Positions 1 through 8,580 of a stretch of 64,000 bases of DNA are shown one piece after another. The stretch's first letter is position 1. Each line of letters opens with the position of its first letter. The stretch covers positions 1,798,001-1,862,000 of the forward strand of contig NZ_CP038018.1 in the NCBI RefSeq assembly GCF_008805035.1, in the 5' to 3' direction. The translations under genes were made by a program, and so were the position numbers. The notes below the pieces were generated by a model. The model saw only the letters and a program-made list of their open reading frames with translations, was not told the origin of the DNA and made no database searches. This DNA is from Eikenella exigua (GTDB taxonomy: Bacteria > Pseudomonadota > Gammaproteobacteria > Burkholderiales > Neisseriaceae).

Positions 1-566
1 TGTGCCAATGAGGCATACACCAGCACGCATAACAGCCCGCCAAACACGCCTTCCCAGCTTTTGCCGGGGCTGATGGTGGGAGCCAGTTTGTGTTTGCCCC
101 ACAGCCGGCCGAATACATAGGCAAACACGTCGGCAATCCACACCAGCATCATCACAGCCAAGAGATGGAGTGCGGATTGGCTGTTGGGGCGCAGCTCCAG
201 CAGGGCAAACCAGAAAGGCAGCATCAGCAGCCAGCCAGCGGCCATGCCTTTCCAATCGGCCTGTAACCGCCATTTGAAACTCAGCCAAGCAGGCATGCCG
301 AGCAGCCAGAAGGCGAGCACGATTGCCCATGCCGCTGCCGGCAGCCGCCAACCGCCGCCCCAGGCCAGTGCCATAAACAGCGCGGTGCCGGCCAAATAGG
401 GCTGCTGCACTTGTTCCGGCATACTGCACAGCCGGCTGTATTCCCACAGAGCGAGCAGAGCAATCAAGCCGGAAAACAGTGCCCACAGCCCGCTGTTGGC
501 GGTAAATAGCATACCGAGCATCATTGGTAGTAAAACCAAGGCGGTGAGGATTCGTTGTTTGAGCAT
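1..566 (-). CDS. cdsA: Phosphatidate cytidylyltransferase, C-terminus beyond window
   Basis: Makes CDP-diacylglycerol from phosphatidic acid and CTP in the inner membrane, the entry step to bacterial phospholipids. The gene starts with ATG at 566 and runs off the left edge, so about 188 residues are visible. They are mostly hydrophobic membrane segments, followed by the conserved cytoplasmic stretch WIADVFAYVFGRLWGKHKLA and then PGKSWEG, both typical of CdsA. The frame stays open to base 1. An eikDUS lies just upstream (about 580). Identification is firm; the conserved C-terminal signature is outside the window. Confidence 0.9.
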   Translation of the reverse strand, partial: MLKQRILTALVLLPMMLGMLFTANSGLWALFSGLIALLALWEYSRLCSMPEQVQQPYLAGTALFMALAWGGGWRLPAAAWAIVLAFWLLGMPAWLSFKWRLQADWKGMAAGWLLMLPFWFALLELRPNSQSALHLLAVMMLVWIADVFAYVFGRLWGKHKLAPTISPGKSWEGVFGGLLCVLVYASLA

Positions 567-689
567 GGTTGGGTTCTTTCAGGTAGCCTTTGGCATATTT
601 GTTTTGACTGCAGGATTATAAGCGAAACTGCTGTACATATAGCTAAGAAGTAAGCCAACGTAGTAGGAAGTGAATTTAGTCATAGAAAA

Positions 690-730
690 AGGCTACCTGA
701 AAAACCGGATAAAGGTTTCAGGTAGCCTTT
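690..730. terminator. Inverted eikDUS pair, terminator after the MarR regulator
   Basis: AGGCTACCTGAA at 690 is followed by its inverted copy ending in TTT at 730. The hairpin sits directly downstream of the minus-strand regulator gene ending at 749. Confidence 0.65.
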
Positions 731-748
731 ACGTAATGCGGCAAGGCC

Positions 749-1195
749 TTACATCCGTGCCATAGTGGCTACATGGATAGCAGCTATTTGGTTTAGCAAT
801 TCGTGCAACTGTTCCAGGTTTTCTTTGGAAAGCTGGGTTTCGATGTCGTCGTAGCAGGCATCGATTTTACCGACAAAGTTGTTGAAGGTACGCTCGCCTT
901 CTTCGGTGAGTTTGAGGTAAACACGGCGGTGGTCATTGGCCGGGCGCAGACGCACCACCAGTTTCATTTTTTCCAGGCGGGTGAGAATGCCGGTGAGGCT
1001 GGGGCGCAGGATGCAGGCACTGCGGGCTAAGTCTTGGAAATCCATCGTACCGTTTTCAGCCAAGAGGCGCAGGATACGCCATTGCTGGTCGGTGAGGCCG
1101 ATTTCGTTGAGTAGTGGGCGAAAATGTGTCATCAATGCTTCGCGTGCCTGTATCAGTGCAATATTTAGCGAAGAATATTTGGAATGTTTGATCAT
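749..1195 (-). CDS. farR: MarR-family transcriptional regulator, FarR/HpaR-like
   Basis: A 148-residue winged-helix regulator. The N-terminal part (IALIQAREALMTHFRP, then LTDQQWRILRLLAENG) and the recognition region ILRPSLTGILTRLEK closely match what I recall of neisserial FarR, which controls the FarAB fatty-acid efflux pump, and the HpaR group. No far pump or aromatic catabolism genes are nearby, so the target is unknown. The gene stands alone: a terminator hairpin follows it, and about 480 bases of AT-rich DNA without genes precede it, where its own promoter and possible self-operator must lie. The symbol is given by similarity only. Confidence 0.75.
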   Translation of the reverse strand: MIKHSKYSSLNIALIQAREALMTHFRPLLNEIGLTDQQWRILRLLAENGTMDFQDLARSACILRPSLTGILTRLEKMKLVVRLRPANDHRRVYLKLTEEGERTFNNFVGKIDACYDDIETQLSKENLEQLHELLNQIAAIHVATMARM

Positions 1196-1631
1196 TGTGA
1201 TCTCCCTTGGTTTAAATGAAGTAATGAAATAGTTGGAAACTTTTTCGTGTGGTTTTTATAATTAATTCTCTATTAACAATCAGAGTATTGTTTTAGTTTA
1301 TTATATAACTCAATCCAATAGTTATAGTGTGCGGATAATTGATTTTCTTGATTAAAGTCAAAATATTGGATACAACCAGTCAAGTTATCTGTTCAATAAG
1401 GCGCGTATTGCCTACAAAATTAAAATAAATACATCATCATGGTGTATTTTAAAGAGCTATCGTTACTTAAGATAATAGTGGGCTGGGTAATTATCAAGGC
1501 TATCTGAAAAAATTGGCAGAAACTTTACAAACTATGTTGTATGTTTTGCCTCATTATTAGGTGAACAGAATCAGATGAACAGATATTGTATGCTGAAGTT
1601 GCCGTTTTTTATGCCAGAAAAACCCATAATA
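1196..1631. other. AT-rich intergenic region
   Basis: No convincing gene was found. The stretch is much more AT-rich than its neighbours and lies upstream of the MarR regulator and downstream of fabB. It holds one degenerate uptake sequence (GGCTATCTGAAAA near 1499). The area just upstream of 1195 is the likely promoter region for the regulator. I could not define -35/-10 boxes with confidence. Confidence 0.4.
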
Positions 1632-1668
1632 AAAACAGCCGAACCAGTTTAGGGTTCGGCTGTTTTTA
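1632..1668 (-). terminator. Rho-independent terminator of fabB
   Basis: A strong hairpin with arms AACAGCCGAACC and GGTTCGGCTGTT, with A-rich and T-rich flanks on both sides, placed 10 bases after the fabB stop. It could work in both directions. Confidence 0.85.
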
Positions 1669-1677
1669 AGTAGGCCT

Positions 1678-2889
1678 CTACATGCAGCTGAAAATCAGGG
1701 TGGCATTGGTGCCGCCGAAGCCGAAGCTATTCGACATTACGGCGTCAAGCTTTTTGCTGATGTTTTCGCGTACAATCGGCAAATTGGCGGCTTTTTCGTC
1801 CAAATTTAGAACATTGGCGCTGGCGCATACGAAATCGTTGAGCATCATCAGAATAGAGTAAATTGCCTCATTCGAGCCGGCGGCACCGAGGGCGTGGCCA
1901 GAGAGAGATTTGGTGGAGCTGATGAGCGGCACTTTTTTGCCTTCAAAGGTTTCGCGGATGGCGCCGAGCTCTTTGGTGTCGCCTACTGGGGTGGACGTGC
2001 CGTGGGCATTGATGTAGTCCACGCTGCCGCCGTGCTGGGCCAGTGCCATTTGCATGCAACGCACCGCGCCTTCGCCGGAAGGCTGCACCATATCGTGGCC
2101 GTCGGAAGTGGCGCCGTAGCCAGTGAGTTCGCACAAAATATTGGCGCCGCGCGCTTTGGCGTGTTCGTATTCTTCCATCACCAAAATGCTGCCGCCGCCG
2201 GAAATCACGAAGCCGTCGCGGTCGGCATCGTAAGCGCGGCTGGCCTGTTCGGGCGTGTCGTTGTATTTGCTTGATAACGCGCCCATGGCATCAAACAGGG
2301 AGCTCATCTGCCAAGATACTTCTTCTCCGCCGCCGGCAAACACGATGTCTTGCTTGCCAAGCTGAATCAGCTCGGCGGCATGGCCGATGCAGTGGGCGGA
2401 AGTGGAGCAGGCGGAGCTGATGGAATAGTTCACACCTTTGATTTTAAACGGGGTAGCCAAGCAGGCGGCCACAGTGGAGGCCATGGTTTTGGTTACGCCG
2501 TAGGGGCCGATGCGCTTCACGCCGCTTTCGCGCAAGGTATCGGCTGCTTCCACTTGTGAGGCGGAAGAGGCGCCGCCGCTGCCGGCCACGATGCCGGTGC
2601 GTACGTTTGATACCTGTTCTTCAGTGAGCCCGGCGTTGGCGATGGCTTCTTTCATGGCGATATAGGCATAGGCGGCAGCGTTGCCCATAAAGCGCAGGAT
2701 TTTGCGGTCGATGTGCTCTTTGGTATCGATATTGATGTTGCCGGCCACGTGCGAGCGCAAGCCCATTTCGCGGTAGCTTTCGTCAAAAGCGATGCCGGAT
2801 TTGAGCTGGCGCAGCGATTCGAGCACTTCGCGGCAGTTGTTGCCCAAGCTGGACACGATGCCGATACCGGTTACGACTACTCGTTTCAT
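1678..2889 (-). CDS. fabB: Beta-ketoacyl-ACP synthase I
   Basis: Condensing enzyme for fatty-acid elongation, needed with FabA for unsaturated fatty acids. The protein has 403 residues, the usual FabB length. The thiolase-fold triad is visible: Cys161 in SISSACSTSAH, His295 in NAHGTSTPVGD and His331 in LSGHALGAAG. It lies 92 bases downstream of fabA on the same strand, the classic fabA-fabB arrangement, which favours FabB over FabF. The gap holds a pair of eikDUS copies facing each other, which may weaken read-through between the two genes. A strong terminator follows. Confidence 0.93.
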   Translation of the reverse strand: MKRVVVTGIGIVSSLGNNCREVLESLRQLKSGIAFDESYREMGLRSHVAGNINIDTKEHIDRKILRFMGNAAAYAYIAMKEAIANAGLTEEQVSNVRTGIVAGSGGASSASQVEAADTLRESGVKRIGPYGVTKTMASTVAACLATPFKIKGVNYSISSACSTSAHCIGHAAELIQLGKQDIVFAGGGEEVSWQMSSLFDAMGALSSKYNDTPEQASRAYDADRDGFVISGGGSILVMEEYEHAKARGANILCELTGYGATSDGHDMVQPSGEGAVRCMQMALAQHGGSVDYINAHGTSTPVGDTKELGAIRETFEGKKVPLISSTKSLSGHALGAAGSNEAIYSILMMLNDFVCASANVLNLDEKAANLPIVRENISKKLDAVMSNSFGFGGTNATLIFSCM

Positions 2890-2981
2890 AATAATGAACT
2901 CCGTTAGGAAAGTAGGCTACCTGAAAAGTAACGCAGAAGCTTCTGTTGAATTAAAGCCGGCGTTTTCAGGTAGCCCGTTGG

Positions 2982-3506
2982 CTAGAAATCGTCTGTGCTG
3001 GTAAACAAACCTACGCGCAGGCCGTTTCCTTCGTAAATCTTATGGCCGTCCACGCTCATTTCCGCATCGGCAATGCCCAACACCAGCTTGCTGTTCATCA
3101 CGCGTTTCATGTGGATGTGGTAAGTGATTTTCTTGTGCTTGGGCAATACTTGGCCGGTGAATTTCACTTCGGCGCAGCCCAAGGCGCGGCCGCGGCCAGG
3201 CGCACCCGTCCAGCCCAGGAAGAAGCCCACTAATTGCCACATGGCGTCCAAACCCAAGCAGCCGGGCATCACCGGATCACCGATGAAGTGGCAGCCGAAG
3301 AACCACAAATCGGGGTGGATATCCAATTCGGCGATGATTTCGCCCTTGCCGTATTTGCCGCCGGTGGAGTTGATTTCAACAATGCGGTCGATCATCAACA
3401 TATTGGGCACCGGCAGCTGCGCGTTGCCGGCGCCGAAAAGTTCGCCGCGGCCGCAGGCCAAGAGTTCTTCTTTGGAGTAGCTGTTTTGTGGAACGAAATT
3501 GCTCAT
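2982..3506 (-). CDS. fabA: 3-hydroxydecanoyl-ACP dehydratase/isomerase
   Basis: Dehydrates 3-hydroxydecanoyl-ACP and isomerises the product to the cis-3 form, which starts unsaturated fatty-acid synthesis. I start it at the ATG at 3506 (MSNFVPQNSY), giving 174 residues, close to the usual 171-172. The longer open frame reaching 3617 has no family resemblance in its extra part. Catalytic His73 (FFGCHFIGDPVMPG) and Asp87 (GLDAMWQL) match E. coli His70 and Asp84. It is the first gene of the fabA-fabB pair. Confidence 0.93.
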   Translation of the reverse strand: MSNFVPQNSYSKEELLACGRGELFGAGNAQLPVPNMLMIDRIVEINSTGGKYGKGEIIAELDIHPDLWFFGCHFIGDPVMPGCLGLDAMWQLVGFFLGWTGAPGRGRALGCAEVKFTGQVLPKHKKITYHIHMKRVMNSKLVLGIADAEMSVDGHKIYEGNGLRVGLFTSTDDF

Positions 3507-3702
3507 GGGTATCCTTAATGCTGCCAAAGGCAGCTTGATATAGTGGGAGAAAAACCAGAATTGTTGGTTGGCGAAGCGCTTACGGCATAATTTAGGTTTT
3601 AGCTCTAGATTAAGCATTCTATTTGATTATGCCGTGCCGCGCAATCTGGCCGATATCTTTGCTAGCGGCATTTTAATCCTATCGGAGCGGCTTGTATAAC
3701 AG

Positions 3703-3736
3703 AAGGCTACCTGAAAAATGGTTTTCAGGTAGCCTT
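3703..3736 (-). terminator. Inverted eikDUS pair after valS
   Basis: AAGGCTACCTGAAAA at 3703 pairs with its inverse at 3722-3736. It lies directly downstream of the valS stop codon at 3756. Confidence 0.7.
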
Positions 3737-3755
3737 CTTCAATCACAGGAGAAGT

Positions 3756-6593
3756 TTACTCTTTCAACTTCACCAAAGCGTTTTGTAGCTTGGCCATCTT
3801 CTCTTCCAACTCCGCCAAATCGGCTTTGTCTTTTTCCACCAGATGCGCGGGGGCTTTTTCGGTGTAGCCGGGTTTGGAGAGTTTGGCGTTGAGTTTGTCC
3901 AAGGCTTTTTGCAGTTTCTCGGCCTCTTTGCTCAAACGGGCGGTTTCGGCGGCTTTGTCGATTTCGACTTTCAGCATCAGGCGCGCGCCGTTGCAGACGG
4001 CGACGGGCGCGTCTTCGCTTTCGGGCAGGGCGGCGACTTGTTGTGCTTCGGTCAGGCGGGTCATCATCGGCAGGTATTTGAGGTAGTCCGCCAAGTCGTC
4101 CGCGCTTTCGACAAACAGCGGGGCTTTGACATTAGGCTGGATGCCCATTTCGCCGCGCAGGTTGCGGACGGCGCCGATCAAATCTTGCAACACGGTCATT
4201 TGCTCGAAGGTCGTCTGAACGATTTGTTCGCGGTCGGCTTCGGGGAAGCGGGCGAGCATGATGCTGTCAGCTGTTTTCGCGTCGCACATAGGAGCGACGG
4301 TTTGCCACAATTCTTCGGTGATGAACGGGATAATCGGGTGCAGCAGGCGCAGGGCGGCTTCGAGTACGCGCAATAAGGTATGGCGTGTGGCGCGCTGACG
4401 GCTGGCGCAGCCAGTTTGAAGCTGCACTTTGGCGAGTTCCAGATACCAGTCGCAATAGTCGTTCCATACGAAGCTGTACAGGGTTTCCGCAGCCAAATCA
4501 AAGCGGTAGGTTTCGTAGGCTTGCGTTACTTGCTCAATGGTCTGATTCAGACGACCTATGATCCACATATCGGGGAAGGAATAGCCGCGCGGTTCGGTGG
4601 CGGTTGCGCCGTAGCCGCAGTCTTGGTTTTCGGTGTTCATCAAGACGAAGTTGGTGGCGTTCCAGATTTTGTTGCAGAAGTTGCGGTAGCCTTCGGCGCG
4701 TTTGAAGTCGAAGTTCACGCTGCGCCCCAAGCTGGCGTAGCTCGCCATGGTGAAGCGCAATGCGTCCGCGCCCATGCTGGGGATACCTTCGGGGAAGAGT
4801 TTTTTCGTGGCTTCTTCCACTTTCGGCGCGGTTTCGGGTTTGCGCAGACCAGTCGTACGTTTCACCAGCAACTTGTCCAAGTCGATGCCGTCGATCAAAT
4901 CGACGGGGTCGATGACGTTGCCTTCGGATTTGGACATTTTTTTGCCTTCGTGGTCGCGCACGATGCCGTGGATGTACACGTCTTTAAACGGTACTTTGCC
5001 GGTGAAGTGGGTGGTCATCATAATCATGCGCGCCACCCAGAAGAAGATGATTTCGTAGCCGGTGACCAAGACGTTGGACGGCAGGAAGGCTTTGAGTTCG
5101 TCGGTTTCAGACGGCCAGCCTAGCGTGGAGAACGGCACGAGTGCGGAGGAGAACCATGTGTCCAATACGTCTTCTTCGCGGGTCAAGCCTGTTTTGCCGG
5201 CTTGTTTTTCGGCTTCCGCCTGATTGCGGGCAACGTAAACATTGCCTGCTTCGTCGTACCACGCGGGGATTTGATGTCCCCACCACAGTTGGCGCGAGAT
5301 GCACCAGTCTTGGATGTTGTTCATCCATTGGTTGTAGGTATTGACCCAGTTTTCGGGGATAAAGCGTACCGCGCCGCTGTCGACGGCTTTTTTGGCTTTG
5401 TCGGCAAGGCTTAAGCCTTTGAATTCGCTGTCAGGCTCGCCGCCGTTTGGGGTGGCGGACATGGCGACAAACCATTGGCTGGTCAGCATCGGCTCAATCA
5501 CCGAACCTGTGCGGTCGCCTTTCGGCGTCATCAGCGTGTGCGCTTTGATTTCGACCAACAAGCCTTGTTCTTGCAAATCGGCAACCATTTGTTTGCGCGC
5601 GGCAAAGCGGTCCAAACCTGCGTATTTTTCAGGCAGGGCAAAGCCTGGTTGCGCTTCGCCTTTGAAGTTGAATACTTCGGCGTTTGCCAGCACTTTGGCT
5701 TCCAAGTCGAATACATTAACCAAGCGCGTGTCGTGGCGTTTACCGACTTCGTAGTCGTTGAAGTCGTGCGCAGGCGTGATTTTCACGCAGCCTGTACCGA
5801 AGTCTTTTTCAACGTATTCATCGGCAATCACGGGGATAGTGCGGCCGGTCAGCGGCAGGATTAATTCCTTGCCAATCAAATGGGTATAACGTTCGTCTTC
5901 GGGATTGACGGCAACGGCAACGTCGCCCAGCAGCGTTTCGGGACGGGTGGTCGCCACGATAACGGCTTCGGCAGGATTGTCCGCCAGCGGATAGCGGATG
6001 TGCCACATAGAGCCTTGTTCTTCCACGCTTTCCACTTCCAAATCAGACACCGCCGTGCCAAGCACGGGATCCCAGTTCACCAAGCGTTTGCCGCGGTAAA
6101 TCAAGCCCTGTTCATACAGGCGCACGAACACTTCGGTCACGGTTTCGGCGCGCACGTCGTCCATCGTGAAATACTCGCGCGTCCAGTCGGCAGAGCAGCC
6201 CACGCGGCGCATCTGCTGCGTAATCGTGCCGCCGGAAACTTCTTTCCATTCCCACACTTTTTCCAAGAATTTTTCGCGCCCCAAGTCATGGCGGGACACG
6301 TTTTGCGCGGCAAGCTGACGCTCGACCACGATTTGCGTGGCGATGCCCGCGTGGTCGGTGCCGGGAATCCAGGCGGTGTTGCAGCCTTTCATGCGGTAGT
6401 AGCGGGTCAGACCGTCCATGATGGTTTGGTTGAAGGCATGACCCATGTGCAGCGTGCCGGTTACGTTGGGCGGCGGCAGTTGGATGGAAAAAGACGGTTT
6501 GGTCAAATCCATATCGGGCTGGAAATAACCTTGGGTTTCCCAGTTTTGATAGTGTTTGGATTCGATTTCGGCGGGATTGTATTTGTCGAGCAT
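3756..6593 (-). CDS. valS: Valyl-tRNA synthetase
   Basis: Charges tRNA-Val and edits mischarged threonine. The 945-residue protein has the class I signatures HMGH (residues 49-52, in NVTGTLHMGHAFNQ) and GKKMSKSEGN, the CP1 editing region (TTRPETLLGDVAVAVNPED) and the C-terminal coiled-coil arm ending KLQNALVKLKE. No eikDUS occurs inside this 2.8-kb gene. Instead it holds two perfect Neisseria-mucosa-type uptake sequences (4208-4219 and, inverted, 4546-4557) and one Neisseria core (inverted, 5106-5117). This suggests the allele was acquired from a Neisseria donor. eikDUS copies flank the gene on both sides. Confidence 0.97.
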   Translation of the reverse strand: MLDKYNPAEIESKHYQNWETQGYFQPDMDLTKPSFSIQLPPPNVTGTLHMGHAFNQTIMDGLTRYYRMKGCNTAWIPGTDHAGIATQIVVERQLAAQNVSRHDLGREKFLEKVWEWKEVSGGTITQQMRRVGCSADWTREYFTMDDVRAETVTEVFVRLYEQGLIYRGKRLVNWDPVLGTAVSDLEVESVEEQGSMWHIRYPLADNPAEAVIVATTRPETLLGDVAVAVNPEDERYTHLIGKELILPLTGRTIPVIADEYVEKDFGTGCVKITPAHDFNDYEVGKRHDTRLVNVFDLEAKVLANAEVFNFKGEAQPGFALPEKYAGLDRFAARKQMVADLQEQGLLVEIKAHTLMTPKGDRTGSVIEPMLTSQWFVAMSATPNGGEPDSEFKGLSLADKAKKAVDSGAVRFIPENWVNTYNQWMNNIQDWCISRQLWWGHQIPAWYDEAGNVYVARNQAEAEKQAGKTGLTREEDVLDTWFSSALVPFSTLGWPSETDELKAFLPSNVLVTGYEIIFFWVARMIMMTTHFTGKVPFKDVYIHGIVRDHEGKKMSKSEGNVIDPVDLIDGIDLDKLLVKRTTGLRKPETAPKVEEATKKLFPEGIPSMGADALRFTMASYASLGRSVNFDFKRAEGYRNFCNKIWNATNFVLMNTENQDCGYGATATEPRGYSFPDMWIIGRLNQTIEQVTQAYETYRFDLAAETLYSFVWNDYCDWYLELAKVQLQTGCASRQRATRHTLLRVLEAALRLLHPIIPFITEELWQTVAPMCDAKTADSIMLARFPEADREQIVQTTFEQMTVLQDLIGAVRNLRGEMGIQPNVKAPLFVESADDLADYLKYLPMMTRLTEAQQVAALPESEDAPVAVCNGARLMLKVEIDKAAETARLSKEAEKLQKALDKLNAKLSKPGYTEKAPAHLVEKDKADLAELEEKMAKLQNALVKLKE

Positions 6594-6787
6594 CGGAGGC
6601 TACCTGAAAATTATTGGCGTAAAGAGCGAATTATAGTGGAAGCAGATAGTTTTCAGGTAGCCTGATGCGGGGATGAAGGCTAGCTGAAAGCATAAACATC
6701 CAATAAAGCTAAAGCCATCTATTTTGACTTCTACCCCGCGCCGCCGCTATCCTTCGCTTTTTCCGCACCTTTATTCAGGAGTGTGCC

Positions 6788-7450
6788 ATGCCCGGCATCA
6801 AACAAACCGTCCTCAAAGCCTTCCACCGCCGTTATGCCTGCAAGAAATACGACCCGGCCAAAAAGATCAGCCGTGAAGATTTCGAATTTATTTTGGAAAC
6901 CGGCCGCCTTTCGCCCAGCTCCTTCGGACTGGAACCGTGGCGTTTTCTCGTGATCCAAAACCCCGCGCTGCGTGCCGAGCTCAAACCGCTGGCTTGGGGT
7001 GCGGCAGATAAAATCATGGATTGCAGCCACTTTATCGTACTCCTCGCCCGCACCCAGGCCGCGATGCAGCCGGACTACCGGCACAAAATGTGGAGCGGGG
7101 TGCACCACATCCCGCCGCATGCCGTGGAAATACGCGAAGGTTTCTTCAAACAGTTTGCCGAACACAACTTCCGCATCACCGAAAGCCCGCGCACCTTCCA
7201 CGATTGGGCCAGCAAACAAAGCTATATCGCCCTGGCCAATATGATGACCGCCACCGCCTTTATCGGTATCGACTCCACCCCGATCGAGGGCTTCCGGCAG
7301 GAAGAAGTTAATGCCTTCTTGGCCGCAAAAGGCCTGTTCGACCCCGCCGAATACCGCGTCAGCATCATGGCTGCGTTCGGCTACCGCGCTGAAGAAGTGC
7401 GCGCCAAAACTCGTCTGCCGATGGAAGAGATTGTGCAGTGGGTAGAATAA
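6788..7450 (+). CDS. NAD(P)H-dependent nitroreductase-family flavoprotein
   Basis: A 220-residue protein of the NfsB/nitroreductase fold, expected to bind FMN and reduce nitro-compounds or quinones with NAD(P)H. Family marks are FHRRYACKKYDP near the N-terminus, LSPSSFGLEPWRF (FMN contact), KQSYIALANMMTATAFIGID and the C-terminal AAFGYRAEE. ATG at 6788 follows an AGGAG-type ribosome site. It stands alone, divergent from valS; an inverted DUS pair follows it (7468-7506). The physiological substrate cannot be read from the sequence. Confidence 0.85.
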   Translation: MPGIKQTVLKAFHRRYACKKYDPAKKISREDFEFILETGRLSPSSFGLEPWRFLVIQNPALRAELKPLAWGAADKIMDCSHFIVLLARTQAAMQPDYRHKMWSGVHHIPPHAVEIREGFFKQFAEHNFRITESPRTFHDWASKQSYIALANMMTATAFIGIDSTPIEGFRQEEVNAFLAAKGLFDPAEYRVSIMAAFGYRAEEVRAKTRLPMEEIVQWVE

Positions 7451-7467
7451 GCCGTTGATTGTAAAGT

Positions 7468-7506
7468 TTCAGGTAGCCTCCATCCCGCACAGAGGCTACC
7501 TGAAAG
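7468..7506. terminator. Inverted DUS hairpin between nitroreductase gene and gluQ
   Basis: TTTCAGGTAGCCT at 7468 is followed by AGGCTACCTGAAA ending at 7506, in outward-facing order. The hairpin is possible but lacks a long T-run. Confidence 0.45.
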
Positions 7507-7534
7507 CTTCAACACTGTTAAACCAAGCCCTTCC

Positions 7535-8446
7535 ATGTATATCGGACGCTTCGCCCCCAGCCCCACCGGCCTGCTGCACATCGGCTCGCTGCTCACCGCC
7601 CTGGCTTCCTACGCCGATGCCCGTGCGCAGGGCGGGCGCTGGCTGGTGCGCATGGAAGACCTCGATCCGCCGCGCGAAATGCCCGGCGCCGCAACCCATA
7701 TCCTGCGCACCCTCGAAGCATTTGGCTTCGAATGGGACGGCGACGTGGCCTACCAAAGCCGCCGCCACCATCTCTACCGCGCCGCCCTGTACAGCCTGCA
7801 ACAAAGCGGTCTCGCCTACCCCTGCTATTGCAGCCGCAAACAATGGCATGCCCAAGCGCGGCAGGGCGTGGACGGCTTTGTTTACAACGGCGCCTGTGCG
7901 CAGCTGGCCGCCCTGCCGCCCGAAGCCGCCGGCAGAGTGCCCGCCTGGCGGCTGCGCGTGCCGGATGAAACCATCGCCTTCACCGACGGCATCGTCGGCC
8001 ATTATGCGCAAAACCTCGCCCGCGACATCGGCGATTTCGTCCTCCTGCGCGCCGACGGCCTGTGGGCCTACCAGCTCGCCGTGGTGGCCGACGACGCTGA
8101 ACAGGGCATCACCCATATCGTGCGCGGACAGGACTTGCTCGTGTCCACCCCGCGCCAAATCTGGTTGCAACGCTGCCTCGGCCTCCCCACTCCGCACTAC
8201 GCCCACCTGCCTCTGCTCACCAATGCCGAAGGGCAGAAATGGTCGAAACAAACCCTCGCCCCCGCGCTGGATTTGCAACACAAAGAAGCCCTGCTGCGGC
8301 AAGTAATGGGCTACCTGAAACTGCCGCCCGCGCCCGCAGTGGATAAACCGCAAGAGCTGCTGGATTGGGCCGTGCAACACTGGCAACTGCAAGCCGTGCC
8401 TACCCGGCCAATAGTGGCCGGGGTAAAGGCGGGTGGTGCTACCTGA
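7535..8446 (+). CDS. gluQ: Glutamyl-Q tRNA(Asp) synthetase
   Basis: Attaches glutamate to the queuosine base of tRNA-Asp. It is a GluRS paralogue without the anticodon-binding domain, 303 residues here. The catalytic core is clear: GRFAPSPTGLLHIGS at the N-terminus, zinc-type cysteines in CYCSRKQW, and KWSKQ in place of KMSKS. Near the C-terminus an in-frame eikDUS-like stretch encodes MGYLKLP. The stop codon itself lies in a second, degenerate uptake sequence (GTGCTACCTGAA), so the last residues (GGAT) are written by that repeat and may not be ancestral. Confidence 0.92.
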   Translation: MYIGRFAPSPTGLLHIGSLLTALASYADARAQGGRWLVRMEDLDPPREMPGAATHILRTLEAFGFEWDGDVAYQSRRHHLYRAALYSLQQSGLAYPCYCSRKQWHAQARQGVDGFVYNGACAQLAALPPEAAGRVPAWRLRVPDETIAFTDGIVGHYAQNLARDIGDFVLLRADGLWAYQLAVVADDAEQGITHIVRGQDLLVSTPRQIWLQRCLGLPTPHYAHLPLLTNAEGQKWSKQTLAPALDLQHKEALLRQVMGYLKLPPAPAVDKPQELLDWAVQHWQLQAVPTRPIVAGVKAGGAT

Positions 8447-8529
8447 AAATCAAGCAGCGGAGTAGCTATGCTACCGTGTCTTCCGATGTGGAAGCGCATA
8501 TCCCAGCCTATCAGTGTTAGATACAGGAA

Positions 8530-8557
8530 AGGCTACCTGAAATTTTCAGGTAGCCTC
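8530..8557. terminator. Bidirectional DUS terminator between gluQ and pgk
   Basis: A nearly perfect hairpin of AGGCTACCTGAAA and its inverse with a minimal loop. It lies between the convergent genes gluQ and pgk and is followed by TCTTTTC. Confidence 0.75.
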
Positions 8558-8580
8558 TTTTCAAACATCTAAGCCTACCA

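Noticed and set aside
1196..1631. Possible small RNA or short gene in the AT-rich gap
   Set aside because: No promoter-terminator pair or coding pattern could be defined inside it.
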